49,685 bases of DNA, taken from the NCBI RefSeq assembly GCF_004745505.1, contig NZ_RKLX01000020.1, forward strand, positions 1 to 49,685, in the 5' to 3' direction. The notes beneath the pieces were generated by a model that worked only from the letters and a program-made list of their open reading frames with translations, was not told the DNA's origin and ran no database searches. This stretch comes from Levilactobacillus suantsaiihabitans. Lineage in GTDB: Bacteria; Bacillota; Bacilli; Lactobacillales; Lactobacillaceae. Both the position numbers and the translations under genes were made by a program. Shown piece by piece: positions 17,348 through 26,123 of the stretch (positions within the stretch are counted from its first letter, which is position 1; the number at the start of each line of letters is the position of its first letter).

Positions 17348-18126
17348 TGCGAATCGATGTGTTAAGTTTATTTCCCGATATGTTTTCCGGGCCGATGCAC
17401 GACTCGATCGTCGGTAAAGCCATTGAAAATGGACATCTGACCATGCCCGTGACTAATTTCCGCGATTACTCGACCAACAAACACGGCAACGTGGACGACT
17501 ATCCCTTTGGCGGGGGCGCGGGGATGCTGTTACAGCCACAACCCATTTTCGATGCGCTCAAGGCCACCGAAGAACAGGCCGCCGCAGAGGGGTTGCCTAA
17601 GGGTCGGGTCATCTTGTTGGATCCCGCTGGGGTGACTTTTGATCAGCACGTCGCCGAGGAATTTGCCCACGAAGAACATCTGACCTTCCTGTGTGGCCAT
17701 TATGAGGGCTATGACGAGCGGATTCGGACGCTGGTGACGGATGAGGTCTCCTTGGGCGACTTCGTCTTAACGGGCGGCGAATTGGCGTCTATGGTGATGA
17801 TCGATGCGACGGTGCGGCTCTTGCCCGGGGTCTTGGGCAACGCGGAGTCGGCACCGGGCGATTCGTTCTCGTCGGGACTGCTGGAATACCCGCAATACAC
17901 GCGGCCAGCCGAGTTCCGGGGGATGAAGGTGCCAGATGTCTTGATCAGCGGCAACCACGGCAAGATCGATGAGTGGCGGCAAAAAGAGGCGCTGCGGCGG
18001 ACTTACTTGCGGCGTCCAGACCTGATTGACCATCACAAATTGACCGCTCAACAGAAGCATTTATTGGCCGACGTGCGGATCGAAGAAGAGGAACGCCAGG
18101 CCGCTGAACAGGAGTCAAGAAAATAA
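17347..18126 (+). CDS. trmD: tRNA (guanine37-N1)-methyltransferase TrmD
   Basis: This 259-residue SPOUT enzyme methylates G37 of tRNAs, which prevents frameshifting. It begins [13 protein letters not shown]; the trefoil-knot SAM site contains [22 protein letters not shown] and GVLGNAESA. It is coupled to rimM by a one-base overlap. The C-terminal 15 residues are Glu-rich. Confidence 0.97.
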   Translation: MRIDVLSLFPDMFSGPMHDSIVGKAIENGHLTMPVTNFRDYSTNKHGNVDDYPFGGGAGMLLQPQPIFDALKATEEQAAAEGLPKGRVILLDPAGVTFDQHVAEEFAHEEHLTFLCGHYEGYDERIRTLVTDEVSLGDFVLTGGELASMVMIDATVRLLPGVLGNAESAPGDSFSSGLLEYPQYTRPAEFRGMKVPDVLISGNHGKIDEWRQKEALRRTYLRRPDLIDHHKLTAQQKHLLADVRIEEEERQAAEQESRK

Positions 18127-18128
18127 CC

Positions 18129-18157
18129 TTTACAGGCATTTTTAGATATGGTACACT
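18129..18157 (+). promoter_or_regulatory. Promoter of rplS
   Basis: TTTACA (18129-18134), a 17-base spacer and TACACT (18152-18157). It sits directly after the trmD stop and gives rplS its own transcript with a leader of about 75 bases. Confidence 0.75.
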
Positions 18158-18159
18158 TA

Positions 18160-18238
18160 CTTTTGGCTGTTTAGCCACAGAAACAACATTCCGCTGTCGA
18201 ATCTGAGAATGAATGTTGGCGAAAGGATAGAATAGATT
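18160..18238 (+). promoter_or_regulatory. Possible L19 autoregulatory leader
   Basis: The rplS leader contains two small stems, GGCTGTTTAGCC and AACATT...AATGTT (about 18185-18217). Leaders of this size before rplS in Firmicutes are known to bind L19. Assignment rests on position and rough shape; I did not confirm the consensus. Confidence 0.4.
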
Positions 18239-18595
18239 ATGCGCCAAAACAATTTAATTGCTAAGATCAACCAAGAACAATTACGGGACGATGTACCAGA
18301 CTTCCGTGCCGGAGACACTGTTCGGGTTCACGCCCGGATTGTCGAAGGTACCCGCGAACGTATCCAGTTGTTCGAAGGTGTCGTTATCAAGCGTAAGGGT
18401 GCTGGCATCCAAGCAACTTACACGGTACGTAAGATCAGTAACGGTGTCGGTGTGGAACGGATCTTCCCATTACACTCCCCACGTGTTGCTAAGATTGACG
18501 TTATTCGTCAAGGTCGTGTACGTCGTGCTAAGCTCTACTACCTCCGTGAACTTAACGGTAAGGCAGCGCGGATCCCAGAACGCCGTCGCAACTAG
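18239..18595 (+). CDS. rplS: 50S ribosomal protein L19
   Basis: 118 residues. Typical segments are [32 protein letters not shown] and [21 protein letters not shown]19 sits at the interface between the 30S and 50S subunits. The gene has its own promoter and is followed by a strong terminator. Confidence 0.98.
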   Translation: MRQNNLIAKINQEQLRDDVPDFRAGDTVRVHARIVEGTRERIQLFEGVVIKRKGAGIQATYTVRKISNGVGVERIFPLHSPRVAKIDVIRQGRVRRAKLYYLRELNGKAARIPERRRN

Positions 18596-18610
18596 TTTGC
18601 ACTTTAAAGG

Positions 18611-18638
18611 CCAATCACTTCGGTGGTTGGTTTTTTTT
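18611..18638 (+). terminator. Terminator of rplS
   Basis: CCAATCAC (18611-18618), a TTCG tetraloop, GTGGTTGG (18623-18630) and eight T residues: a textbook intrinsic terminator. Confidence 0.93.
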
Positions 18639-18770
18639 GTGCGAAAAAATTGACGTTTTTACCCTAATTACAGTCAAAGTGACAGACTATGGCACCCCCA
18701 TTTTGTATACTAACTCTGGTTACTATTGGTAGCCGATTAAAAATGTATCGCTGAAAAGGAGAGAAGCGGA

Positions 18771-19226
18771 ATGTCAAAGCGAATTAAACAGAGTCTTTTG
18801 CTGATAATGAGTTTGTTGGTGGGGACAGTAATTGGGCTATCAATGCTGTCGACAGCCAATGCCAGACGCATGAATTACACACGGGCAACGCCAGTAAAGT
18901 CGCGAGGAATCTGGTATAGTCGTAGACCCTATGTGCATTATGAAAAACTCATCATTAGAAAACATGCTGTTACCTGGTATCAAAAGGACAAGCGTTCAGA
19001 AGCTTGGAAAAAGACCCGGCATTTGCAAAACAAGCAACTCTTTGTTTTGCATGACAAGCTGAAAGTTGGCAAGCATCAGAAAGCAATTTTTGGATTTTAT
19101 TCAGCCAATCAAGATGATGCCGACTTTAATTACTTGACCACAAAACGGATCAAAGGAAAGAAAGTTCGCGTGATGAAAAATGTTAACGGCGGAACATTCT
19201 ATCATTCATGGAAGCGCGTCAGATAG
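18771..19226 (+). CDS. Secreted basic protein of unknown function
   Basis: A 151-residue protein with a clear Sec signal peptide: KRIK, a hydrophobic core (about 8-27), and likely cleavage after ANA (near residue 31). The mature part is Lys/Arg/Tyr/Trp-rich, with WYQKDKRSEAWKKT and RIKGKKVRVMKN, and no cysteine pair. Such exported basic proteins are common and uncharacterised in lactobacilli. AAAAGGAGAG precedes the ATG; an extended -10 TGTATACT lies at 18704-18711. It is visibly more AT-rich than the neighbouring ribosomal operon, hinting at recent acquisition. Confidence 0.75.
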   Translation: MSKRIKQSLLLIMSLLVGTVIGLSMLSTANARRMNYTRATPVKSRGIWYSRRPYVHYEKLIIRKHAVTWYQKDKRSEAWKKTRHLQNKQLFVLHDKLKVGKHQKAIFGFYSANQDDADFNYLTTKRIKGKKVRVMKNVNGGTFYHSWKRVR

Positions 19227-19380
19227 CATAGAACTTTTTGGCGAGAAATTGATGTAGAAAAGCGGCATCGACTGTTGAAATTTCAAGAAATGTTTTCTAC
19301 TAAGTTAATGATCAGCGTTTAAGAAAGGCCAGTACGCTGGCTCAGAGAAATCCGTTAATTGATTCAAGCTGTTCAAAGCT

Positions 19381-19424
19381 AAAAAATCACGCGCACATGC
19401 AAAAGAATGGCGCGTGATTTTTTT
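19381..19424. terminator. Terminator hairpin, A/T tract on both sides
   Basis: AAAAAATCACGCGC (19381-19394) pairs with GCGCGTGATTTTTT (from 19410). Flanking A and T runs allow function on either strand. The interval 19227-19380 before it shows no gene. Confidence 0.8.
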
Positions 19425-19523
19425 GAGCTGATTTTAGTTAAGCCAACGACTGAACATGCTCACCCACCGCATGCCTGGCAACGGCCTGTGCTAGAATTAG
19501 CGCCAAAAGAGGGGGTCATCGTG

Positions 19524-19808
19524 ATGGTAAAGGTAAATCTGCGTCGTTGGAGCCTGGAAGGGCTGATCAGTTTGGTGGTCACCGCCGGTTTATTATCGAT
19601 CATCATTTCGTCGGCCAATGCCTGGATGCATATGGGCCGGGCGTCGGTTATGGATCTCCGGGTCTTTGGCCTGGCCTTTTACCAACTCACCCGTACGGCC
19701 GGTCAAGTGAGCGGCCAAACGTTAAATCAAGGGATGGGGGCGGTGTGGTTGGGTGGTAGTCTGTTGCTATTTGGCCTGCTAGAAGCCCGGCACCACCTGA
19801 TTTCTTAG
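19524..19808 (+). CDS. Small two-helix membrane protein, function unknown
   Basis: 94 residues from the ATG at 19524, preceded by GAGGGGG; the frame stays open upstream only through a terminator. Two membrane spans are evident, about residues 12-31 (LEGLISLVVTAGLLSIIISS) and about 71-86 (GAVWLGGSLLLFGLLE). I recognise no family. Its stop codon overlaps the end of the convergent regulator by three bases. Confidence 0.6.
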   Translation: MVKVNLRRWSLEGLISLVVTAGLLSIIISSANAWMHMGRASVMDLRVFGLAFYQLTRTAGQVSGQTLNQGMGAVWLGGSLLLFGLLEARHHLIS

Positions 19809-20629
19809 GCCTCGTCGTCATAGACCTTTTCGTGAAAGAGGGTCGTTAACATGGTCTCGTATTGTTTGGCCATCAGCGGGGTCGTGGCCGTTTCGACTTG
19901 CGTGCTTAAAATCGCGAGCAAGTGATAATCGTTGGCTAGCATGTAGTGGGAGTTGTGCTCGCTGGCAAAGGCGATGCCCTGATTCAGGTAGGTGGCCGCA
20001 ATTGCTGAGTCACCGAGCTTTTCGTGAGCGAAGGCGGCTAGGTAAAACAGACAGTTGAGATTTTCCTCGTAGGGTGTTTCATCCAGATAGGCCAGGGCTG
20101 CTTGAATCGCGGTCGTGGCCGTTTGGCGTTGCGTTTCTTGGGCGGCCACTAGCCCCAGTGAGCCGTAACACAGCCGCGTTAATGCGGTGGGCCGTTTCGT
20201 GGCTGCGCTGGCCAAAGCCAAGCGGAAGTTTTGTTGAGCGGCGGTCAGGCTCCCCAATTGATAGTCGGTGACGCCCAGGTAATAGTAATACGCCTGCGTT
20301 TGGTCGGCCGTTTCGATGGCAGAGAGCACGGCTTCACCGTTGAGGTAGTCGCGTAATTGGCGATACTCGTGTTGCCGACACAGCGTGCTGACGTGCGCAT
20401 TAAAATTGTCCCGGCCACTGACGGCAAAGTCTGCGGCCAACGTGATGTCGTTGAGACTGATCTGCAGTCGCTGGCACAGGTGGATCAACAATTTGGCATT
20501 GGGCATTGTCTGCCCGTTTTCAATTGCCGACAGCATTGACTGCGCACAAATTCCTGTGGCCACTGCCTGTTGTGACAGGTGCTGCTGCAGGCGCGTTTCC
20601 TTTAAAATGGTCCCCAACTGATTGTCCAT
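19805..20629 (-). CDS. XRE-type transcriptional regulator with TPR-like C-terminus (Rgg/PlcR class)
   Basis: 274 residues. An XRE helix-turn-helix covers about 6-62 (RLQQHLSQQAVATGICAQSM, IENGQTMPN). The rest is helical with tetratricopeptide-like repeats (YYYLGVTDYQLGSLTAAQQNF; FYLAAFAHEKLGDSAIAATY). This is the layout of peptide-responsive RRNPP regulators, although ligand binding is not shown. GGGGGA lies 5 bases before the ATG. It is divergent from kup and convergent with the small membrane protein. Confidence 0.8.
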   Translation of the reverse strand: MDNQLGTILKETRLQQHLSQQAVATGICAQSMLSAIENGQTMPNAKLLIHLCQRLQISLNDITLAADFAVSGRDNFNAHVSTLCRQHEYRQLRDYLNGEAVLSAIETADQTQAYYYYLGVTDYQLGSLTAAQQNFRLALASAATKRPTALTRLCYGSLGLVAAQETQRQTATTAIQAALAYLDETPYEENLNCLFYLAAFAHEKLGDSAIAATYLNQGIAFASEHNSHYMLANDYHLLAILSTQVETATTPLMAKQYETMLTTLFHEKVYDDEA

Positions 20630-20799
20630 GTTCGTCCCCCCTAAGTTACCCTTGATGATACCAGATAACCAGCGTGTTCGCCTAGAACTATCGTATTACC
20701 CATTAATTCGGTTAATGACTTACTGAATCACGGCGTATTCGTTGGCAGGACGGCCGAAAGCGACTATCATGGGTCGCAGAATCAAAGGGGGCTCAAGCC

Positions 20800-22788
20800 A
20801 TGAAAACCACGACACGAACGCTATCAGGACTGGGGATGCTCATCACCCTAGGCATCGTTTACGGCGACATTGGGACCTCACCGCTCTATGTGATGAATGC
20901 CATTATCGATGCGGCTGGCCCACAAAAATCGGCCGAGCTGACTCCCATGATGTTGGGCAGTATCTCGCTGATTTTTTGGACGTTGATGTTGATTACGACG
21001 GTCAAATATATTCTGTTGGCCATGCGGGCGGACAACCGCGCCGAGGGCGGCATTTTCGCGTTGTATGCGTTGGTCCGTAACCGGGCGAAGTGGTTGATTA
21101 TGCCAGCCCTGATCGGTGGGGCCGCCATCTTAGCGGACGGCACGCTGACACCAGCCGTGACCGTCACCTCGGCGATTGAAGGCTTAAAGGGTCAAGCCAT
21201 CGGACCACTGCACTTTAGCACGACGCAGGGCTGGGTCCTATTGGTCGTGACCGGTATCTTACTGGTGCTGTTCTTGATTCAACGATTCGGTACGCAGATG
21301 ATTGGCTGGTCGTTTGGCCCGTTGATGTTAATTTGGTTCACGTTTATCGGGCTGGTCGGTCTCAGTAATCTGTTGCACGCGCCGGCCATGTTACGGGCGT
21401 TATCGCCGGTCTACGCGGTCAGCTTCTTGGTGAGTCCGGCCAATCACCAGGGGATTTTTATTTTAGGGAGCATTTTTTTGGCAACGACCGGGGCCGAGGC
21501 CCTTTATTCGGATATGGGGCAGGTCGGCAAACGAAATATTTATGGGACCTGGCCGTTTGTCTACGCCATGTTAATGCTGAGTTATCTGGGTCAGGGGGCT
21601 TGGGTCATTCGTCACGGGGCGGCCTTGACGCGACCGGTCAATCCCTTTTACGCCATGGTGCCCGTGCACTGGCGGATGTTTGCCATCGTGATTGCCACGA
21701 TTGCGGCCATCATTGCCTCTCAGGCGTTGATCACCGGTTCCTACACGCTGGTCCACGAGGCCATTGGGCTGAAATTGTTGCCACGGTTGCGGATCAAATT
21801 TCCCGGTAGCGTCAAGAGTCAGCTGTACGTTGGCGCCGTCAATTGGCTGTTGTGTGGCATCACGCTGTCGATCGTATGGTACTTCCGGACCTCGACGCAC
21901 ATGGAGGCGGCGTATGGCCTGGCCATTACCATCACCATGCTGATGACGACGTTATTGTTGCGCGCGTTTCTTCAGCAGCGCGGCCATCAGGTCTTGGCCG
22001 ACGTTTACGTCACGGCATTTGGCCTGTTGGAGAGCCTGTTTCTGCTCGCCAGTCTGGCCAAATTTGTCCACGGCGGCTACGTCACGGTCCTGCTCACGCT
22101 GGCGATTCTGACGGTCATGGTCTTCTGGCACGTCGGCAACCTGCGGCGAGATGCCCATCTGGCTAACACGGAAAATGTCTCGCTTTTGGATTTCGTGCCC
22201 CAGTTGGCGGCGTTGAGCCAAGACGACCAGGTGCCACCGTTCGCCACGAATCTGGTGTACATCGGCTACGTGGGCGCGGACTACGCTGTCAAACGGGCGA
22301 CGGTCTATTCAATCTTGGATCAACAGCCCAAGCGCGCCAAGGTCTACTGGTTCGTGACGGTCAACGAAACGGACACGCCTTATGAATGTACTTATACCGT
22401 GCAACAGCTGGCGCGCAGTGTCATGGACGTCCAACTGTACCTGGGATTCAAGAAACCCCAAAGATTAAACGTGTACTTGCGGCAAATTGTGAATGATCTG
22501 TTGAAGGCGGGAGCGCTGGATGACCAGACGCCACGCTACTCCAGCATCCCGGGACGAAGAGTTGGGAACTTCAAGTTCGTCATGTTGAATCAGCAGTTCC
22601 AAGATCTAGGCGCTCAGGAGGACTTGCCGGTGTTAGACCGCTTATTAATTGGCGGTCGACTACTGTTGCAACGTATTTCTTTGTCGCCCCAGCGTTGGTA
22701 CGGCCTAGCCTTCAGCGATGTCGTCGAGGAACGGGTACCACTGTTCATCGGCCAGCATCCGGATCGGAGTTTGCGGCAGCGGAAATAA
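20800..22788 (+). CDS. kup: Potassium transporter Kup
   Basis: A 662-residue KUP/HAK/KT family K+ uptake system. The N-terminal signature [15 protein letters not shown], then ALYALVRN and [18 protein letters not shown], are diagnostic. About twelve membrane helices occupy residues 10-455, followed by a cytoplasmic C-terminal domain of about 200 residues. The ATG is preceded by a weak GGGGG. The promoter in the 170-base divergent gap is unclear. A strong terminator follows. Confidence 0.95.
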   Translation: MKTTTRTLSGLGMLITLGIVYGDIGTSPLYVMNAIIDAAGPQKSAELTPMMLGSISLIFWTLMLITTVKYILLAMRADNRAEGGIFALYALVRNRAKWLIMPALIGGAAILADGTLTPAVTVTSAIEGLKGQAIGPLHFSTTQGWVLLVVTGILLVLFLIQRFGTQMIGWSFGPLMLIWFTFIGLVGLSNLLHAPAMLRALSPVYAVSFLVSPANHQGIFILGSIFLATTGAEALYSDMGQVGKRNIYGTWPFVYAMLMLSYLGQGAWVIRHGAALTRPVNPFYAMVPVHWRMFAIVIATIAAIIASQALITGSYTLVHEAIGLKLLPRLRIKFPGSVKSQLYVGAVNWLLCGITLSIVWYFRTSTHMEAAYGLAITITMLMTTLLLRAFLQQRGHQVLADVYVTAFGLLESLFLLASLAKFVHGGYVTVLLTLAILTVMVFWHVGNLRRDAHLANTENVSLLDFVPQLAALSQDDQVPPFATNLVYIGYVGADYAVKRATVYSILDQQPKRAKVYWFVTVNETDTPYECTYTVQQLARSVMDVQLYLGFKKPQRLNVYLRQIVNDLLKAGALDDQTPRYSSIPGRRVGNFKFVMLNQQFQDLGAQEDLPVLDRLLIGGRLLLQRISLSPQRWYGLAFSDVVEERVPLFIGQHPDRSLRQRK

Positions 22789-22790
22789 GG

Positions 22791-22834
22791 AAGGCCAGTT
22801 GGAATTTGATTTGGAATTCCAACTGGCCTTTTTG
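22791..22834 (+). terminator. Terminator of kup
   Basis: AAGGCCAGTTGGAATT pairs with AATTCCAACTGGCCTT across a short loop, then a T run. It isolates the CRISPR leader from kup read-through. Confidence 0.93.
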
Positions 22835-22960
22835 TTACGGCTAAAATGCAGCTAAAAAATGAATTGCTAAAGCTGATTTGCTAGTGTATGCTAAAACCAA
22901 GTTAAATGAAAAACGAGTTTTTTCATTTTCACAATCCCGGTGTGACGGCGTTTGGTAAGT
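22835..22960 (+). promoter_or_regulatory. Probable CRISPR leader
   Basis: AT-rich, gene-free DNA on the side of the intact repeats, including a perfect-looking hairpin AATGAAAAA..TTTTTTCATT near 22904-22928, 33 bases before the first repeat. The degenerate repeat at the opposite end of the array supports this side as the leader. No definite promoter could be picked. Confidence 0.5.
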
Positions 22961-23354
22961 GTATTCCCCACAGGTGTGGGGGTGATCCTCGTGATAGTTC
23001 CATGAATGTCATTGTTTGTACGTATTCCCCACAGGTGTGGGGGTGATCCCGCGTGATAAAAGACAAGGTAAAGAAACGAGCCGTATTCCCCACAGGTGTG
23101 GGGGTGATCCCCTCTGGGAACCATTTAACGCCATGGTCTTTAAGTATTCCCCACAGGTGTGGGGGTGATCCCAGCATCGACTTTGCCGTCAAGGTCGCCG
23201 ATGAGTATTCCCCACAGGTGTGGGGGTGATCCCGCCGAAGCTCCCGCCTTCTTCGATGGATTGCGGTATTCCCCACAGGTGTGGGGGTGACCCCAAATAC
23301 TCCAGTATAGAATGGTCGGGCTTTCAGTATTCCCCACAAGTGTGGGGGTATTCC
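22961..23354 (+). CRISPR. Type I-E-like CRISPR array, 7 repeats and 6 spacers
   Basis: Repeats are 28 bases, starting GTATTCCCCACAGGTG and ending GGGGGTGATCC, at 22961, 23022, 23083, 23144, 23205, 23266 and 23327. Spacers are all 33 bases, giving an exact 61-base period. The repeat palindrome CCCCAC..GTGGGG and the sizes fit subtype I-E. Repeat 6 ends GTGACCC, and repeat 7 has CAAG for CAGG and GTATTCC for GTGATCC, so the right side is the old, trailer end. No cas gene is in this window. Confidence 0.97.
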
Positions 23355-23394
23355 CAAGCTGCCGCCACATCTCTCCAAAAACTAAGATGCATAA

Positions 23395-23436
23395 GAAAAG
23401 ACCCACCAGCCAAATCAAGGCCAGGTGGGTCTTTTC
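23395..23436. terminator. Bidirectional terminator between CRISPR array and lipoprotein gene
   Basis: GAAAAGACCCACC (23395-23407) pairs with GGTGGGTCTTTTC (23424-23436). It can stop array transcripts from the left and the convergent hydrolase transcript from the right. Confidence 0.85.
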
Positions 23437-23449
23437 CTATATCTCTAAA

Positions 23450-24403
23450 CTATCCCCACAAAAATGTTTCCATATCCTGTACCACTTCAGGGTTCCGCCG
23501 CGGTAGGGCGCCGTGGGCGGCGTCTTGACCGGTGAGCTCGATTTCCTTGAAGGATTTGGCCCGATTGGCAAGGAGGAACTTAAGCGAGCGGGCCGAGGCG
23601 ACGGAAATGGTGCCGTCCGTGTTGGCACCGTCGCCCAGGTCGCCGTAGATACTGAGGACCTGGAGCTGATTATTCGGAATATTTCGTCGGTGATCGACCA
23701 ATTGGCGGAAGGTCGGTGAGAAGTGGCTTGGCCGTCCGTTAGCCGCGTTGGTGGTGTGGACTGACCAGGGGTTCATGACAATATTACCCAGCATGGGTGG
23801 GGCGATTGCCACGTACTTCTGTAGTTGCGGCAGACGCTTGCGCTGACCGAAGAGCGTTTCGTACATCATGATATCCGTGTTGCCCATGGAATGGCCGACG
23901 TAGTTGAAAGTCGTGATGCCGTAGCGTCGGTGCAGCTGCTTGATAATGCGCTTGAGCCAGCGTGCGTCTTGGTGGTAATTGCGGTTGCGGTTATCGCGAA
24001 AGACGATTTGAATCTCTGGATGGCGGGTGCCTTTAGGCCAAGTGCCGCTCCAGTTGACGTGACCGTTGGGCGTGACCGTCGCCAGCAGCGTCCGGGTCGC
24101 GTAGCCGTCTGCCTGAGCGCTATCGATCAAGTTATTCGTTGACCCAGCATTGCCGCCAAACCCGTGCATAAAGAGCGTCGGTGTGGCGTAGCCGGCCTGG
24201 TGTGTCCGCCGGCGGGTCTTGGTCTTTTTGGCCTGCGTCTTTTTGCGGGCCGCGGCCGCTTTTTTTCGGTCCAAACGAATCATTTTCTGCGTCTTGACGC
24301 GACTGTGGGCCACGGAATGCTGGCCATCAACGGCTGCGCAACCGGCCAAGAGCACACTAAAGATGAGTAGGGTTCCCCAACCCCATTTCAACAGGCTTCG
24401 CAT
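23450..24403 (-). CDS. Surface lipoprotein alpha/beta hydrolase (DUF915 family)
   Basis: 317 residues. A lipoprotein signal peptide ends in LLAGC (Cys22 is the lipidation site), followed by a very basic linker (43-66, rich in Lys/Arg). The hydrolase domain has FMHGFGGNAGS (oxyanion region), the nucleophile elbow GHSMG (Ser172) and a late His in AAHGAL. DUF915 proteins are predicted cell-surface hydrolases or lipases of lactobacilli and listeria; the substrate is unknown. Monocistronic between two terminators. Confidence 0.85.
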   Translation of the reverse strand: MRSLLKWGWGTLLIFSVLLAGCAAVDGQHSVAHSRVKTQKMIRLDRKKAAAARKKTQAKKTKTRRRTHQAGYATPTLFMHGFGGNAGSTNNLIDSAQADGYATRTLLATVTPNGHVNWSGTWPKGTRHPEIQIVFRDNRNRNYHQDARWLKRIIKQLHRRYGITTFNYVGHSMGNTDIMMYETLFGQRKRLPQLQKYVAIAPPMLGNIVMNPWSVHTTNAANGRPSHFSPTFRQLVDHRRNIPNNQLQVLSIYGDLGDGANTDGTISVASARSLKFLLANRAKSFKEIELTGQDAAHGALPRRNPEVVQDMETFLWG

Positions 24404-24507
24404 CGTAATCTCCCCCTCCTGTTACCATTCATGTTACCGAAAATTTTAAATCAGAGCCAATCAAGCGTATCAGATAAATGACTTAACGTGCAAACTGTTG
24501 GGCAATA

Positions 24508-24540
24508 AAAAAGGAAACCTTAAGATTAAAGGTTTCCCGA
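24508..24540 (-). terminator. Terminator downstream of the permease gene
   Basis: GGAAACCTT and AAAGGTTTCC form a stem with a T tract on the minus strand (seen as an A run at 24508-24513 on the plus strand). It ends the pepD-permease unit. Confidence 0.85.
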
Positions 24541-24555
24541 AATGGTCCTAGGTGC

Positions 24556-26067
24556 TTAGTTTTCTTTGGCTGGCGTTTCTTCCTTAGCCGAACGCTTTTG
24601 GGCGTTGTGGTAGAAGATCCAGGCCACGGCACCAAAGAAGATGGGGCCGATGATGGTCCAAAAGGCAGTCATGTAGTCGTGATCCAAGATAGGTTGCAGG
24701 CAGGTGAAGCCAATCCCACCGACCAAGATGACTAAGACGACCGTCACAATGACGTTGGTCCACAGGTGACTCTTGAAGATGACAAATGGCCGTTCCAGGT
24801 CGGTCCGCCGTTTGAAGAACGGGAAGGCGCCAATCAAGAAGAGGTAAGGGAAGGACGTGGACACGTTCCCCATATCCGTCAAGATCAGGTAGAACTGGTT
24901 GGCAGCGCTGCCCCCGAAGGCTACTAAGAAGATGAAGACGGCGACCACGATGGCTTGAATCCACATCGCAAAGCCAGGCATGCCGGCCTTGTTTAACCGG
25001 GTCATCTTGGCAGGCCACAGCTTAGGTGAGGACCCGACGATAAAGGACTTCAGTGGTGAGTAGACCAACACGAAGAACGAACCCAGGTAGGCCATGAACA
25101 TGCTCAACCCAGTCAAACGGGCCAAAACGTGGCCGATGGTGATTGATGCGGCACCACTCAGCCCCATGGCTTTACCCAAGACCAGCCCTAAGTTGTTCAT
25201 CAAGACGTACGTGATGTTCCCCAGGTTAACTTGGCTCTTACCCAAGACTTGACTCCAGTTGGTGCTGATCCCCCATAAGAAAATTGACAGGGAGTACATG
25301 ATAGTGATGGCAATCGTGGAAATGATCAGCCCCTTAGGGAAGGTCTTTTCCGGCTTGTCCATACTATCGGTGATCCCCCCCATGGATTCCATCCCGGCGT
25401 AGGCGAAGACCGCGTACGTCACGAAGGACAAGAGGGCCATCGGTGAGGAGAATTGCGGATTAGGCGAGGCGATGAAACTGTGGATGCCGTTAATGGGTTC
25501 TGCCAGTTGACCGTGATTCAAGATCACGATGACGATGCTGGCCACGAAGAAGACCCCGGTCAAAACCATCACGAAGATGCCCCCTAGTGAGGAAATCTTG
25601 GCAATGGAGTTGACCCCACGCGTCGCAAAGAAGGTGACGGCTAAGATCCAAAAGATCCCCAGTAGGCCGACCGTTTGCGTAGAACTCAATCCCAGAAAGG
25701 ACCAAGTCTGCGTTTGATCGGACCCGGAAATCAGCGTTGACAGCGGGATCCAGACCTTAGTCGAGGTGGACAACATCCAGATGATCCAAGAGGACAACCA
25801 GATGAAGGTCCCGATGAAGGCCCATTTTTCACCGATCGAGCCGGCTAACCAGGAGTAGATGCCCCCCTTAGCTTCCTTAAACGATGACCCGTATTCCGCC
25901 AGCATCAAGGCGCTAGGCAAGAAGAACAACAGGGCGGCCAGCACATACCAGATGATACTAGCGTAACCCATTTGGTCATAGGCAACGGTCGTGTTGGCAA
26001 AGCCATAGATGGCCGTGAAAATCATTAAGATCAGGCTAAATAACCCAATCTTTTTTTGCTTATTCAT
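24556..26067 (-). CDS. yjeM: YjeM-type APC amino acid permease
   Basis: 503 residues from the ATG at 26067 (GGGAGA 8 bases upstream), which starts MNKQKKIGL; a TTG five codons earlier is less likely. It belongs to the APC superfamily, glutamate/GABA-antiporter-like branch. The opening LILMIFTAIYGFANT and IIWMLSTSTKVW closely resemble E. coli YjeM. About 12-14 membrane helices are visible. The substrate is not known. It follows pepD after a gap of about 56 bases, so it may take up or exchange amino acids related to PepD products. Confidence 0.88.
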   Translation of the reverse strand: MNKQKKIGLFSLILMIFTAIYGFANTTVAYDQMGYASIIWYVLAALLFFLPSALMLAEYGSSFKEAKGGIYSWLAGSIGEKWAFIGTFIWLSSWIIWMLSTSTKVWIPLSTLISGSDQTQTWSFLGLSSTQTVGLLGIFWILAVTFFATRGVNSIAKISSLGGIFVMVLTGVFFVASIVIVILNHGQLAEPINGIHSFIASPNPQFSSPMALLSFVTYAVFAYAGMESMGGITDSMDKPEKTFPKGLIISTIAITIMYSLSIFLWGISTNWSQVLGKSQVNLGNITYVLMNNLGLVLGKAMGLSGAASITIGHVLARLTGLSMFMAYLGSFFVLVYSPLKSFIVGSSPKLWPAKMTRLNKAGMPGFAMWIQAIVVAVFIFLVAFGGSAANQFYLILTDMGNVSTSFPYLFLIGAFPFFKRRTDLERPFVIFKSHLWTNVIVTVVLVILVGGIGFTCLQPILDHDYMTAFWTIIGPIFFGAVAWIFYHNAQKRSAKEETPAKEN

Positions 26068-26123
26068 TTTGATATCTCCCAAAATTGGTGAGGCTTAGTC
26101 ATGGCGGCTAAGCTCAGCGTTAG

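Noticed and set aside
19407-19523. 39-codon N-terminal extension of the small membrane protein
   Set aside because: It begins inside a terminator stem; GAGGGGG before the ATG at 19524 decides the start.
22891-23418. Overlapping long minus-strand frames with repeated SPPHLWGI-type protein segments
   Set aside because: They are translations of the CRISPR repeats; the exact 61-base period and 33-base spacers show this is an array, not a repeat protein.
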